Positions 6,425-14,113 of a stretch of 44,116 nucleotides of DNA are shown one piece after another (the first letter of the stretch is position 1; the number at the start of each line of letters is the position of its first letter). The translations under genes and the position numbers were made by a program. Location of the stretch: positions 1 through 44,116 of the forward strand of contig URCQ01000020.1 of NCBI GenBank assembly GCA_900546435.1, in the 5' to 3' direction. The DNA comes from an uncultured Pseudobutyrivibrio sp. (lineage in GTDB: Bacteria; Bacillota; Clostridia; Lachnospirales; Lachnospiraceae). The notes below the pieces were generated by a model. That model made no database searches. It had not been told where the DNA came from and was given only the letters and a program-made list of their open reading frames with translations.

Positions 6425-9172
6425 ATGAATAGCAAGAAAGTAAACAGTGTATTAAAAGGTGTGGCTGTTGCTGGAGCTACCATCGGAGGTGTGAGTTCCA
6501 TTCAGGGCGCTGATGTTGTTATGGCAGCAGAGTTGGAAAGCAATTCTGCAGACAGTATGTCTAGCGATGTGGCATCACAATCAGAAAGCGTAAGCGATAG
6601 TGTTAGTGAAAGCACAAATGATAGACCTTCTAATAGAGTAAAACGAGACGTTTTGGCAAAAAGTAAAGCTGAAGAAGCAATGATTGCTACACAGGAGACG
6701 GGAATCAATCTTGGTGCTGAAAACGAGATGATGGATACGGAAGAAGATACTGCAAAGAAAGATCCAGCGGAGGAAACAGCAAAAATTGAAGAATCAGTTT
6801 CCATACAGAAGAGCACATTATTATCTGACTCAGCAGTAGCAAGTGAGTCATTATCAGTTGAGAATAGTGAAATCGCATCAGCATCACAATCAGCTAGTGC
6901 AGTAGATGCTAGTGAAAGTGCATCTATATTAGCTAGTGAAAGTGAATACAGATCTACTAGTAGTATGCTTTCAGAAAGTATGTCCGTTGCTGAGAACATT
7001 TATAATTCTACAAAAACGGAATTTGATAATTCTGGATATAGAGATAAATATCTGGAAAAGTTGATTGATCAGATTAACGAACAACAAGCAACATTGCAAA
7101 AAGCTTTGGATCAGGCAGTTGCAAATAATCCGAATATATACCTTACGCAAGTTAGATATAATGGGAAAACTTTTTGGCAGTTGGCAAATGATCTTGCTAA
7201 TACACTTACTCAGTATAAGTATTATCAGGAACAGCAAGTAGATAGAATTGAATATTCAAAATGGAAGCAGGATAGAGGAAGCGGTCAGACTCAAAATTAT
7301 GTAGAAGTAAAATATCTCGATAAAAACGGTATTTCACATGTGGAGTATTTTGATTATGTCGTTACTGACGCTACAGGGAAAGTGTTAGAAGGGTATAGGA
7401 ATGATACAGGAACGGTTGATAATTCGAAACTGTTTGCAAAAGATGCGAAAGGAATTGCTGTTTTAAAGAAGACGGTTGATTACTATTTATTGGGTAATCC
7501 AGTATTCAAAAATAGTGGAGAAAATAATTCTTATAGCACATATGACGAAAAGGGTAATTTGATCTCGAATCAAAATAATGGTAACTTCAACGTCAAAGGA
7601 GATTACTATTTTTCAACAACTTCTTATAAAAGAGGCGAAGATAAATACAGTGATAAAAGAAGCGAGTTTAATTCTGCATCTAATTGGAAAGCAAGCCTAA
7701 GTGATTCTATTTCAGATAATCAAGCTACTTCTGAAAAAGCAAGTGAGTCGATTGCAAAACATAGAAGTGAAGAGGCTGAAAGTTTAAGTACAAGTGCAAA
7801 ATCATCTACAAAAAGAAGTGAATCTTTAAGTGATAGTTTGAGAAAATATGGAAGCTTGTCAGACAGTTTGAACAGCTTGAGTGACAGCGTTAGTGCCTCA
7901 AAGAGCACAAGTGAATCAGTAAGCACAAGTGCATCAGTAAGTGCAAGTGAATCAACGAGCACCAGTTTAAGTGCCTCAACAAGTGCAAGTGAATCAACAA
8001 GTGCAAGTGAATCAGCAAGTGCAAGTGAGTCAGCAAGTGCAAGTGAATCAGCAAGTGCAAGTGCATCAGTAAGCGCAAGCGAATCAGCAAGCGCAAGCGA
8101 ATCAGCAAGCGCAAGTGCATCAGCAAGTGCAAGTGAGTCAGCAAGTGCAAGTGAATCAACAAGTGCAAGTGAATCAACAAGTGCAAGTGAATCAGCAAGT
8201 GCAAGTGAATCAACAAGCACAAGCGAATCAGCAAGCGCAAGTGAATCAGTAAGCGCAAGCGAGTCAGCAAGTGCAAGCGAGTCAGCAAGTGCAAGTGCCT
8301 CAGAAAGCCAAAGTGCCTCAGCAAGCACAAGTGCATCAGTAAGTGCAAGTGCCTCAGAAAGCCAAAGTGCCTCAGCAAGCGCAAGCGAATCAGCAAGTGC
8401 AAGTAAATCAACGAGCACAAGCGTAAGTGAATCAATCAGTGAAAGTGCAGCAAGTGCTTCAACGAGTGCAAGTGTTAGCGCAAGTGCAAGTGAATCGGCG
8501 AGCACCAGTGTAAGTGAATCAGTTAGCGCAAGTGCAGCAAGTGCCTCTACAAGCGCGAGTGAAAGTGATAGTGAATCAGCAAGTGCATCAACAAGTACAA
8601 GTATAAGCACATCAACAAGTACTAGCGTAAGTGAGTCAATCAGTGAAAGCGCAGCAAGTGCATCTACAAGTGCAAGCACAAGTACTAGCCAGAGTGTCTC
8701 AGCAAGCACAAGTACTTCTACAAGCACAAGTGAAAGTGTATCAACGAGTATCAGTGATAGTACTTCAACAAGTACAGCAACACAAATTCAGGATGCACAG
8801 ACGCCAGGAGCACCGGGAGCAGCAGCTGATGAAGCTACAATTGCAACTATGACAACGGTTACGCCGGTTCCGACAGCAGCGGCTAACGTAGCACCGGCTG
8901 GAAATGTTACACCTGCAGCAAATGCAAACAACGTTGTAAACATCGCAGATGATAACGTACCATTGGCTGTAAATAATACTGAGGATGAAGTTACCAATAT
9001 TGAAGATGAAGCAACACCTCTTGCAGCAAATGCAAAACAGGATGAAAAAGTTAAGACCTGGTGGGGATGGATCGTTGCAGCCGTAGCAGCCGTAGCTGGA
9101 AAGGGTGTATATGATCATGAACGTAGAAAACCAGCAAAGAACAAAAAAGATGATTCCAAAAAGCAAAAATAA
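6425..9172 (+). CDS. Serine-rich-repeat surface glycoprotein, substrate of the accessory Sec system
   Basis: I chose the ATG at 6425 because GAGAGGGG (6411-6418) fits it; an in-frame ATG at 6383 would put 14 polar residues before the signal. The 915-residue product has a glycine-rich signal peptide (about 1-35), a Ser/acidic region (36-188), a non-repeat, Tyr/Asn-rich core (about 190-425) likely to carry binding activity, a linker, an almost uninterrupted Ser-x repeat (about 488-784), a Pro/Ala/Thr/Val region, two acidic-PLA motifs (840-848, 859-867), one membrane segment (about 879-895) and a Lys-rich tail. There is no LPXTG and no cysteine. In the family the Ser-rich part is O-glycosylated by GtfA/GtfB and exported by SecA2/SecY2. 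The first gene of the aSec operon. Confidence 0.92.
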   Translation: MNSKKVNSVLKGVAVAGATIGGVSSIQGADVVMAAELESNSADSMSSDVASQSESVSDSVSESTNDRPSNRVKRDVLAKSKAEEAMIATQETGINLGAENEMMDTEEDTAKKDPAEETAKIEESVSIQKSTLLSDSAVASESLSVENSEIASASQSASAVDASESASILASESEYRSTSSMLSESMSVAENIYNSTKTEFDNSGYRDKYLEKLIDQINEQQATLQKALDQAVANNPNIYLTQVRYNGKTFWQLANDLANTLTQYKYYQEQQVDRIEYSKWKQDRGSGQTQNYVEVKYLDKNGISHVEYFDYVVTDATGKVLEGYRNDTGTVDNSKLFAKDAKGIAVLKKTVDYYLLGNPVFKNSGENNSYSTYDEKGNLISNQNNGNFNVKGDYYFSTTSYKRGEDKYSDKRSEFNSASNWKASLSDSISDNQATSEKASESIAKHRSEEAESLSTSAKSSTKRSESLSDSLRKYGSLSDSLNSLSDSVSASKSTSESVSTSASVSASESTSTSLSASTSASESTSASESASASESASASESASASASVSASESASASESASASASASASESASASESTSASESTSASESASASESTSTSESASASESVSASESASASESASASASESQSASASTSASVSASASESQSASASASESASASKSTSTSVSESISESAASASTSASVSASASESASTSVSESVSASAASASTSASESDSESASASTSTSISTSTSTSVSESISESAASASTSASTSTSQSVSASTSTSTSTSESVSTSISDSTSTSTATQIQDAQTPGAPGAAADEATIATMTTVTPVPTAAANVAPAGNVTPAANANNVVNIADDNVPLAVNNTEDEVTNIEDEATPLAANAKQDEKVKTWWGWIVAAVAAVAGKGVYDHERRKPAKNKKDDSKKQK
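7886..8776 (+). repeat. Tandem Ser-x coding repeat, largely 18-base units
   Basis: The Ser-rich tract is built mainly from imperfect 18-base units of the type AGTGCAAGTGAATCAGCA, with serine codons limited almost entirely to AGT, AGC and TCA. From about 8410 on a longer unit appears (SVSES-IS-ESAASASTSAS), seen at about 8419-8470, 8508-8555 and 8625-8675. Such repeats can expand or shrink by slippage or recombination, so the length may vary among strains. The opposite strand is open for long stretches only because of this codon pattern. Confidence 0.9.
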
Positions 9173-9205
9173 TTGCACATGGTAATCTACCATAAAATAC
9201 TCTAT

Positions 9206-9241
9206 AATATGGGTGACCGCATGCTTGTGGTCACCCATATT
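9206..9241. promoter_or_regulatory. Perfect 13-bp hairpin between the adhesin gene and secY2
   Basis: AATATGGGTGACC (9206-9218) is the exact reverse complement of 9229-9241, with a ten-base loop. The next bases are CTATAGAAAAGG, so there is no T run on either side of the kind needed for a full intrinsic terminator. It lies between the adhesin stop and the secY2 ribosome binding site. It may lower read-through into secY2 or protect the 3' end of a processed adhesin mRNA. Confidence 0.75.
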
Positions 9242-9267
9242 CTATAGAAAAGGTGAGTTTTATATTT

Positions 9268-10464
9268 ATGAGAGAAAAAGAGCACATCTTTCTTTATAAA
9301 TTTATATATATGGCAGGGATTATGCTTGTTTACATGATAGGGAGAAATATACCATTATATGGTATAGATTTATCACATTATCAGGAAGTGACGATTGATG
9401 CGCAGACCATTATGGTGCAGTCCTTGACAGGAGATATGAAAAACTGTTCGATTTTTACTTTGGGCTTGTGGCCGTATATGTTATCGTCTATCGTTGTGAT
9501 GTTAGCGGTAGCTATTTTGTCCTTAGATAAAACAAGAAAGCTTTCTCCGAAAAAGATGAATCTGTGGACATTGGGGATTATGCTTGTGATTTCTATATGT
9601 CAGGCATATGGGAAAATGCAGACACTGGTATACCGGACGCAAGGAGAAGCACTCGTAATAACGAAAGCCATTGTGTTTGTTGAAATGATAGTGGGAATGC
9701 TCGTTGTTATTTATCTGGGGGATCGAATGACAAAATACGGAATAGGCGGACGTACGAGTATTTTCTTTGTGAACATAATAGAGGGCTTTCTAACCATGCT
9801 TTTTAAGACAAGCCCGAGGCAATGGATACTGCCGTTTAGTATTGGCTTGCTGGAAATTGTTATTATGTTGATTCTGGAAAATGCAGAAAAGAGAATTGCT
9901 GTACAGAGGGTTTCCATTCACAATATTTATGCAGATAAGAATTATATTGCCTACAAATTGAATCCAATCGGTGTCATGCCTTTGATGTTTTCTTCTGCAA
10001 TCTTCATGCTGCCCCATATTATATGTACCATGTTACTATACCTGATGCCGGGAAATAGTACGATTCAGTGGATATTAAAAAATATCGTGCTGACGGAAAT
10101 ACCGGGCATATGGGCATATATGGGGGTTGTGTGTCTGCTGACGATTTCGCTTTCTTTTGTTATGCTGTCACCGGGAACAAAAGCAGAGGAACTGATGAAA
10201 GCAGGAGACTCTATTCTGGATATCTATGCCGGAAGACAGACGAAGAAATACCTGGTCGGTAATGTTCTTTCTATTTCTGCATTTAGTGCAATCGTCATGT
10301 CCTGTTGTATGGGATTGCCGTTATTTTTGCAATTTAAAGGCTATATGGATCCGGCGCTTGTCATGTTTCCATCTTCGCTCATGATGTTATCCGGATTGTG
10401 GATTACACTGTACCGTGAAGCGGAAGTTTATCGAAATGCAGATCAATATAGACCTTTATTATAA
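9268..10464 (+). CDS. secY2: Accessory Sec translocase channel SecY2
   Basis: The 398-residue polytopic protein has about ten membrane segments and SecY-like features (GRNIPLYGID near the start, FTLGLWPYM, GDRMTKYGIGGRTSIFF as in the SecY loop region, LSPGTKAEEL). It is shorter than housekeeping SecY, as expected for SecY2. It should form the membrane channel for the glycosylated adhesin, working with SecA2 and Asp1-3. I prefer the ATG at 9268: AGGTGAG lies 11 bases before it, while a GTG at 9253 lies inside that same site. It is followed after 27 bases by asp1. Confidence 0.92.
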   Translation: MREKEHIFLYKFIYMAGIMLVYMIGRNIPLYGIDLSHYQEVTIDAQTIMVQSLTGDMKNCSIFTLGLWPYMLSSIVVMLAVAILSLDKTRKLSPKKMNLWTLGIMLVISICQAYGKMQTLVYRTQGEALVITKAIVFVEMIVGMLVVIYLGDRMTKYGIGGRTSIFFVNIIEGFLTMLFKTSPRQWILPFSIGLLEIVIMLILENAEKRIAVQRVSIHNIYADKNYIAYKLNPIGVMPLMFSSAIFMLPHIICTMLLYLMPGNSTIQWILKNIVLTEIPGIWAYMGVVCLLTISLSFVMLSPGTKAEELMKAGDSILDIYAGRQTKKYLVGNVLSISAFSAIVMSCCMGLPLFLQFKGYMDPALVMFPSSLMMLSGLWITLYREAEVYRNADQYRPLL

Positions 10465-10491
10465 AATCATAATGAATAATTGGTGGTTGTA

Positions 10492-12063
10492 ATGTTATAT
10501 TTTATTCCAGCGTGGTATAAAAAGAATAAATGGGTGGAAAACGAGCAGAGATGGTATATACGACGGGAAAAGTCAGAATTTGATGAGACAATCAAGCAGA
10601 TTACATTGTTTCATCGCAATGTCAAGCTGCCGTATCAGATATTACTTTTGAGCTTTTCACCGAATCTTCGTCATTTTCTGCATCGACAGGGGATGTATCG
10701 GGCATCGTATTGGTCCTGTTTTGATGCCATACAACAGATTCATCGTTCTAAAATTGCAATTTTATCTTATAAAGCTATTATGTGGCCACAGGGGGTGGAA
10801 TTTGTATATTCACCATTTGCCATTGTGGCTTTTTTGCGTGGTCAAAAATACGCTACCATAAACTTTGGTGATGATGGTAATCCGATATCGATTGTGATGT
10901 ATGAAAATAATGAGATTTGTCGTAAAAATTATTATGATGATCGCGGTTTCATAGGAGCGACTGCCATTTACCAAGATGGAGAGGAAATCTATCGGGATTT
11001 TCTGATGGAAAACGGTACATGGAAAATGCGTCTGTTTCAGCAGGATGGTCATGTGGAAATCAATCCAGCAACGCCTGTTTATGATGTTTCCAATCAAGGA
11101 GAGACACAAACAAGAACATTTAAAAATTTGTATTATGATGCGATGGATGATGTTATCCGGGAAGTGTTAGATGCATATTTGATGACAAGCCAGCCGGACG
11201 ACAAATTTTTCGTGGCTGCACATCCACTGCATATGGCTGTTGTGCAGGAGACATTACATCATAGGGAAGTGATTCTTACCTTTTTTGAGCAACGTTATCC
11301 GATGGACCAATTGCACAAAATAGAGTCTTTTATTTATAGTGCAGGATATATTATTGCAGATTCCGTACAGACAGAAAACGCCATTTGTAAGAATTTGGCT
11401 CAGGTACCACCTCGCATGATGAACATATCACCATATGATACGCGTATCGATTTTGGTATCAGTGCACAGTTGAAGGTACAAAATATATTGCTGCCAATCG
11501 ACGGAATAGCACAAAATGAATTCGCACAAATATTAGTCGAAGTGGTGTCGTATCTACAGAAAAATAATCTGGCAAGATTGCATTTGTTTTCCAGAAATGG
11601 CTCCTGGGGATACGAAGATAAAATCAAAGCAGAAGTATTACAAATACTGACAAAAGCCGGGTATGAGGAAACATGGATTTTTGGTGGCATGGATCAGAAC
11701 GAGGAGACCTGTACCCAGAGAATATATGTCGATATATGCGTGGATGAGCGGACCATTAGTAAATGTATCAATGAACAACGTGTGATTCTAGATCTGCGCC
11801 AAAAAACAGATGTATATGTGTTTATTACAGCGATTAGTAAAGGTGTACCCCGCATCAGTATGAGCGAGGATGAGTATCTGATACATGAAGGAAATGGATA
11901 TCTGATTGCAGATTATGTGCAAATTCAACCGGCGCTGTCATATTATCTGGATAATTTTGAAAATTGGAATGCAGCACTTGTTGCATGTTATGATATTGGG
12001 CAGAAATATACGACAAACGTCTTGTTAGAGTCATGGAGAAAGGTGTTAGGAATTAGTGAATAA
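10492..12063 (+). CDS. asp1: Accessory Sec system protein Asp1
   Basis: The 523-residue protein begins MLYFIPAWY, typical of Asp1 proteins. Its C-terminal half has a GT-B glycosyltransferase-like pattern without obvious catalytic residues (DVYVFITAISKGVPRIS, then NGYLI). In streptococci Asp1 forms a cytosolic complex with Asp2 and Asp3 that binds the Ser-rich substrate and SecA2. GGTGG lies five bases before the ATG at 10492, which I prefer to an in-frame upstream codon at 10480. The last bases overlap the asp2 start by eight bases. Confidence 0.88.
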   Translation: MLYFIPAWYKKNKWVENEQRWYIRREKSEFDETIKQITLFHRNVKLPYQILLLSFSPNLRHFLHRQGMYRASYWSCFDAIQQIHRSKIAILSYKAIMWPQGVEFVYSPFAIVAFLRGQKYATINFGDDGNPISIVMYENNEICRKNYYDDRGFIGATAIYQDGEEIYRDFLMENGTWKMRLFQQDGHVEINPATPVYDVSNQGETQTRTFKNLYYDAMDDVIREVLDAYLMTSQPDDKFFVAAHPLHMAVVQETLHHREVILTFFEQRYPMDQLHKIESFIYSAGYIIADSVQTENAICKNLAQVPPRMMNISPYDTRIDFGISAQLKVQNILLPIDGIAQNEFAQILVEVVSYLQKNNLARLHLFSRNGSWGYEDKIKAEVLQILTKAGYEETWIFGGMDQNEETCTQRIYVDICVDERTISKCINEQRVILDLRQKTDVYVFITAISKGVPRISMSEDEYLIHEGNGYLIADYVQIQPALSYYLDNFENWNAALVACYDIGQKYTTNVLLESWRKVLGISE

Positions 12064-13564
12064 GATATATGTGTTGTATTTAGGGGAAGAAGACTGGTCT
12101 AAAACACACGATATACCGGAACATATTGAGTTTACGTTTTGTAAGTCAATCCGTTCTTTCCCTGTGGAATTAAAAAAACGTATAGCAGATGTTGTGATTT
12201 TAGACCGAAATATTCAAAGAGACGAGCTGGATACATTGTGTTTTTTGACGAGAGGCTATTGTTTGTTTGTGACAGAACGGGTGGATAGGAACGAATCCAG
12301 CAATATGTCTTATTTTGAGCGGAAAATGGGTCAGTATCTTTATGCAAAGGATATAGACGTATTTCTTGCCACAGAGGCTTCGAAATTTTATGAACCGCCA
12401 TATGGAGAAAAATATTCGCCGAATGCGTTGGTTGTGAGTCAGTTTTTTCGAGGAAAAGTTTCCAGTCAGGGGAATTATAATTTACTGCTGGAAGGAGATT
12501 TTGGCGAAGAATTTTCTCAGATTGCGTTTTGGAGAAATACGTTACCTTTATTTGCAAATCAGGTCCTTGATTTATATTTAGAATATCGCAAGACAGAAAA
12601 TGTCGAAATCTGTTTACGTGTCATACAATTTTATAATGGTTCAGCAGATCAAGTGCGCCAGATTTGGGAATTTGATGAGGAAGCTTTAAAAGACGTGGTT
12701 ACCATTGGAAACCAGGATGAATATGGTCCTTTTTTTGTGTCAATTCTTGCAAAAGGAAAAGGAAGTTTACAGATCATTTCCCTTCATGACAGACACTCCA
12801 GACAGGATCGGGGGTATTTTATTCCGGGAGGAAAGCGTTTGACTTCACCGGAAGGAGAAGAACTATTTTCATATTTTGAAAAGGGGGATGGAAAGCCTCC
12901 ATTTGCCGTGTATTTTTCTGGGTATCGACAGCAGGAAGGTTTTGAGGGCTATTATATGATGCGTAACCTTGGTTGCCCATTTATCCTTTTTACAGATCCA
13001 AGGTCGGAAGGCGGCGCCTTTTATGTTGGAAATGAAGCGTATGAGTCACTGATTGTAGATGAAATACGTGAGAAGATGGAGACGCTTGGTTTTACAAAAA
13101 AAGATCTTGTTTTATCGGGCGCATCTATGGGAACCTATGGTTCTTTATATTATGGCTCCCAATTAGAGCCGCATGCACTGATTCTGGCAAAGCCTTTAAC
13201 CAATATGGGAACGGTTGCAAAAAATGAGCGGATTCTTAGAACAGAGGGGTTTGCAACGTCTTTAGACGTACTTATGAAAAATTATGGCTCTATTGACGAG
13301 AATGCGATTCAAGCGTTTGATGAGCGTTTGTGGAAACATTTTGTGCAGGCAGACTGGTCTCAGACGAAGTTTATCGTTTCTTACTTATATGAAGATGATT
13401 ACGATCCGGATGGCTACCGTAATCTGCTCACACACTTGAAATCAGAAGGTGTGCAGGTATATGGAAAAGGAAACCATGGGAGACATACCGACAATAGCTT
13501 TGCAGTAATGGAGTGGTTTAAAAGCCAGTATCATAAAGTACTCAAAGAAGATTATCATAGATAG
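12056..13564 (+). CDS. asp2: Accessory Sec system protein Asp2, putative glycan O-acetyltransferase
   Basis: The 502-residue protein starts with GTG inside the last codons of asp1. Its C-terminal part is an alpha/beta-hydrolase fold: nucleophile Ser357 in GASMG, an acid at Glu446 or Asp447, and His477 in GRHTDN. The spacing agrees with the Ser-Glu-His triad known for streptococcal Asp2, which adds O-acetyl groups to the glycans on the adhesin and is also needed for export. The N-terminal half has a beta-rich region. All three catalytic residues seem present, so enzymatic activity is expected. Confidence 0.9.
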   Translation: MNKIYVLYLGEEDWSKTHDIPEHIEFTFCKSIRSFPVELKKRIADVVILDRNIQRDELDTLCFLTRGYCLFVTERVDRNESSNMSYFERKMGQYLYAKDIDVFLATEASKFYEPPYGEKYSPNALVVSQFFRGKVSSQGNYNLLLEGDFGEEFSQIAFWRNTLPLFANQVLDLYLEYRKTENVEICLRVIQFYNGSADQVRQIWEFDEEALKDVVTIGNQDEYGPFFVSILAKGKGSLQIISLHDRHSRQDRGYFIPGGKRLTSPEGEELFSYFEKGDGKPPFAVYFSGYRQQEGFEGYYMMRNLGCPFILFTDPRSEGGAFYVGNEAYESLIVDEIREKMETLGFTKKDLVLSGASMGTYGSLYYGSQLEPHALILAKPLTNMGTVAKNERILRTEGFATSLDVLMKNYGSIDENAIQAFDERLWKHFVQADWSQTKFIVSYLYEDDYDPDGYRNLLTHLKSEGVQVYGKGNHGRHTDNSFAVMEWFKSQYHKVLKEDYHR

Positions 13565-13576
13565 GGGAATCGTAAT

Positions 13577-14113
13577 ATGTTACATGATACATGGACAATC
13601 CGTTGGCGTGAATATACAGCGGATACCTATACATATGGATCTAAAATAGAATTTCGTGATGATAAAAGTGTTGCTTTTGAAAATAGTTTGATTCCGCCGG
13701 CAACAGTAATTCACCGATGGTATTCGAGAACAAATTTTCAAACGAAAAGAATGGAGCCAACGCTGCCATTGATTGATGGAGAGCGTCCGTATGAGATTAC
13801 TTTGCATGTGGATGTTGCAGATGAAGATAAAAATCCACTCATTATGCGTATTGTTTTTTATGATCGCTATGACAATGAAGCAGAAAGTATCATAGTTCGT
13901 GAAAAAAAAGTGATGTTTAAGCCGTCGTTAAAGACATATAGCTATTGTGTGGAATTAATAAGTGGTGGAGAAGTGAATTTCGTTTTCCGTTCGTTACAGA
14001 TACGGGAAATCTCAAAGGAAGAGTTGGATGAAGAGCAGAACAGAATTGCACAAATTAAGAAAGATTCTTGCAAAGATAAAAGAATGCGAAAAAAGAATAG
14101 AAAAATTAAGTGA
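13577..14113 (+). CDS. asp3: Accessory Sec system protein Asp3
   Basis: The 178-residue protein matches Asp3: early tryptophans (W5, W10), a beta-sandwich, carbohydrate-binding-like body and RWYSR and IVFYDRYDNEAE motifs. Asp3 binds the unmodified Ser-rich repeat together with Asp2 and stabilises the complex with Asp1. The last 28 codons, very rich in Lys and Arg, overlap the beginning of secA2 in another frame. AGGGG lies before the start. Confidence 0.87.
   Translation: MLHDTWTIRWREYTADTYTYGSKIEFRDDKSVAFENSLIPPATVIHRWYSRTNFQTKRMEPTLPLIDGERPYEITLHVDVADEDKNPLIMRIVFYDRYDNEAESIIVREKKVMFKPSLKTYSYCVELISGGEVNFVFRSLQIREISKEELDEEQNRIAQIKKDSCKDKRMRKKNRKIK

Noticed and set aside
7720..8727. Long minus-strand open frames (335 and 181 codons) opposite the Ser-rich repeat.
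   Set aside because: They are made only of Leu/Ala/Ser/Asp/Val or Leu/His/Arg repeats that mirror the AGT/AGC/TCA codon pattern of the real gene, and no ribosome binding site or known fold is seen.
7886..8776. Regular direct repeats that could be mistaken for a CRISPR array.
   Set aside because: The units are contiguous, imperfect and coding, without unique spacers, and no cas genes are present.
8765..9238. Minus-strand open frame rich in Cys, opposite the adhesin C-terminus.
   Set aside because: It is a shadow of Ala/Thr/Gly-rich coding sequence, ends in the intergenic hairpin and shows no family features.
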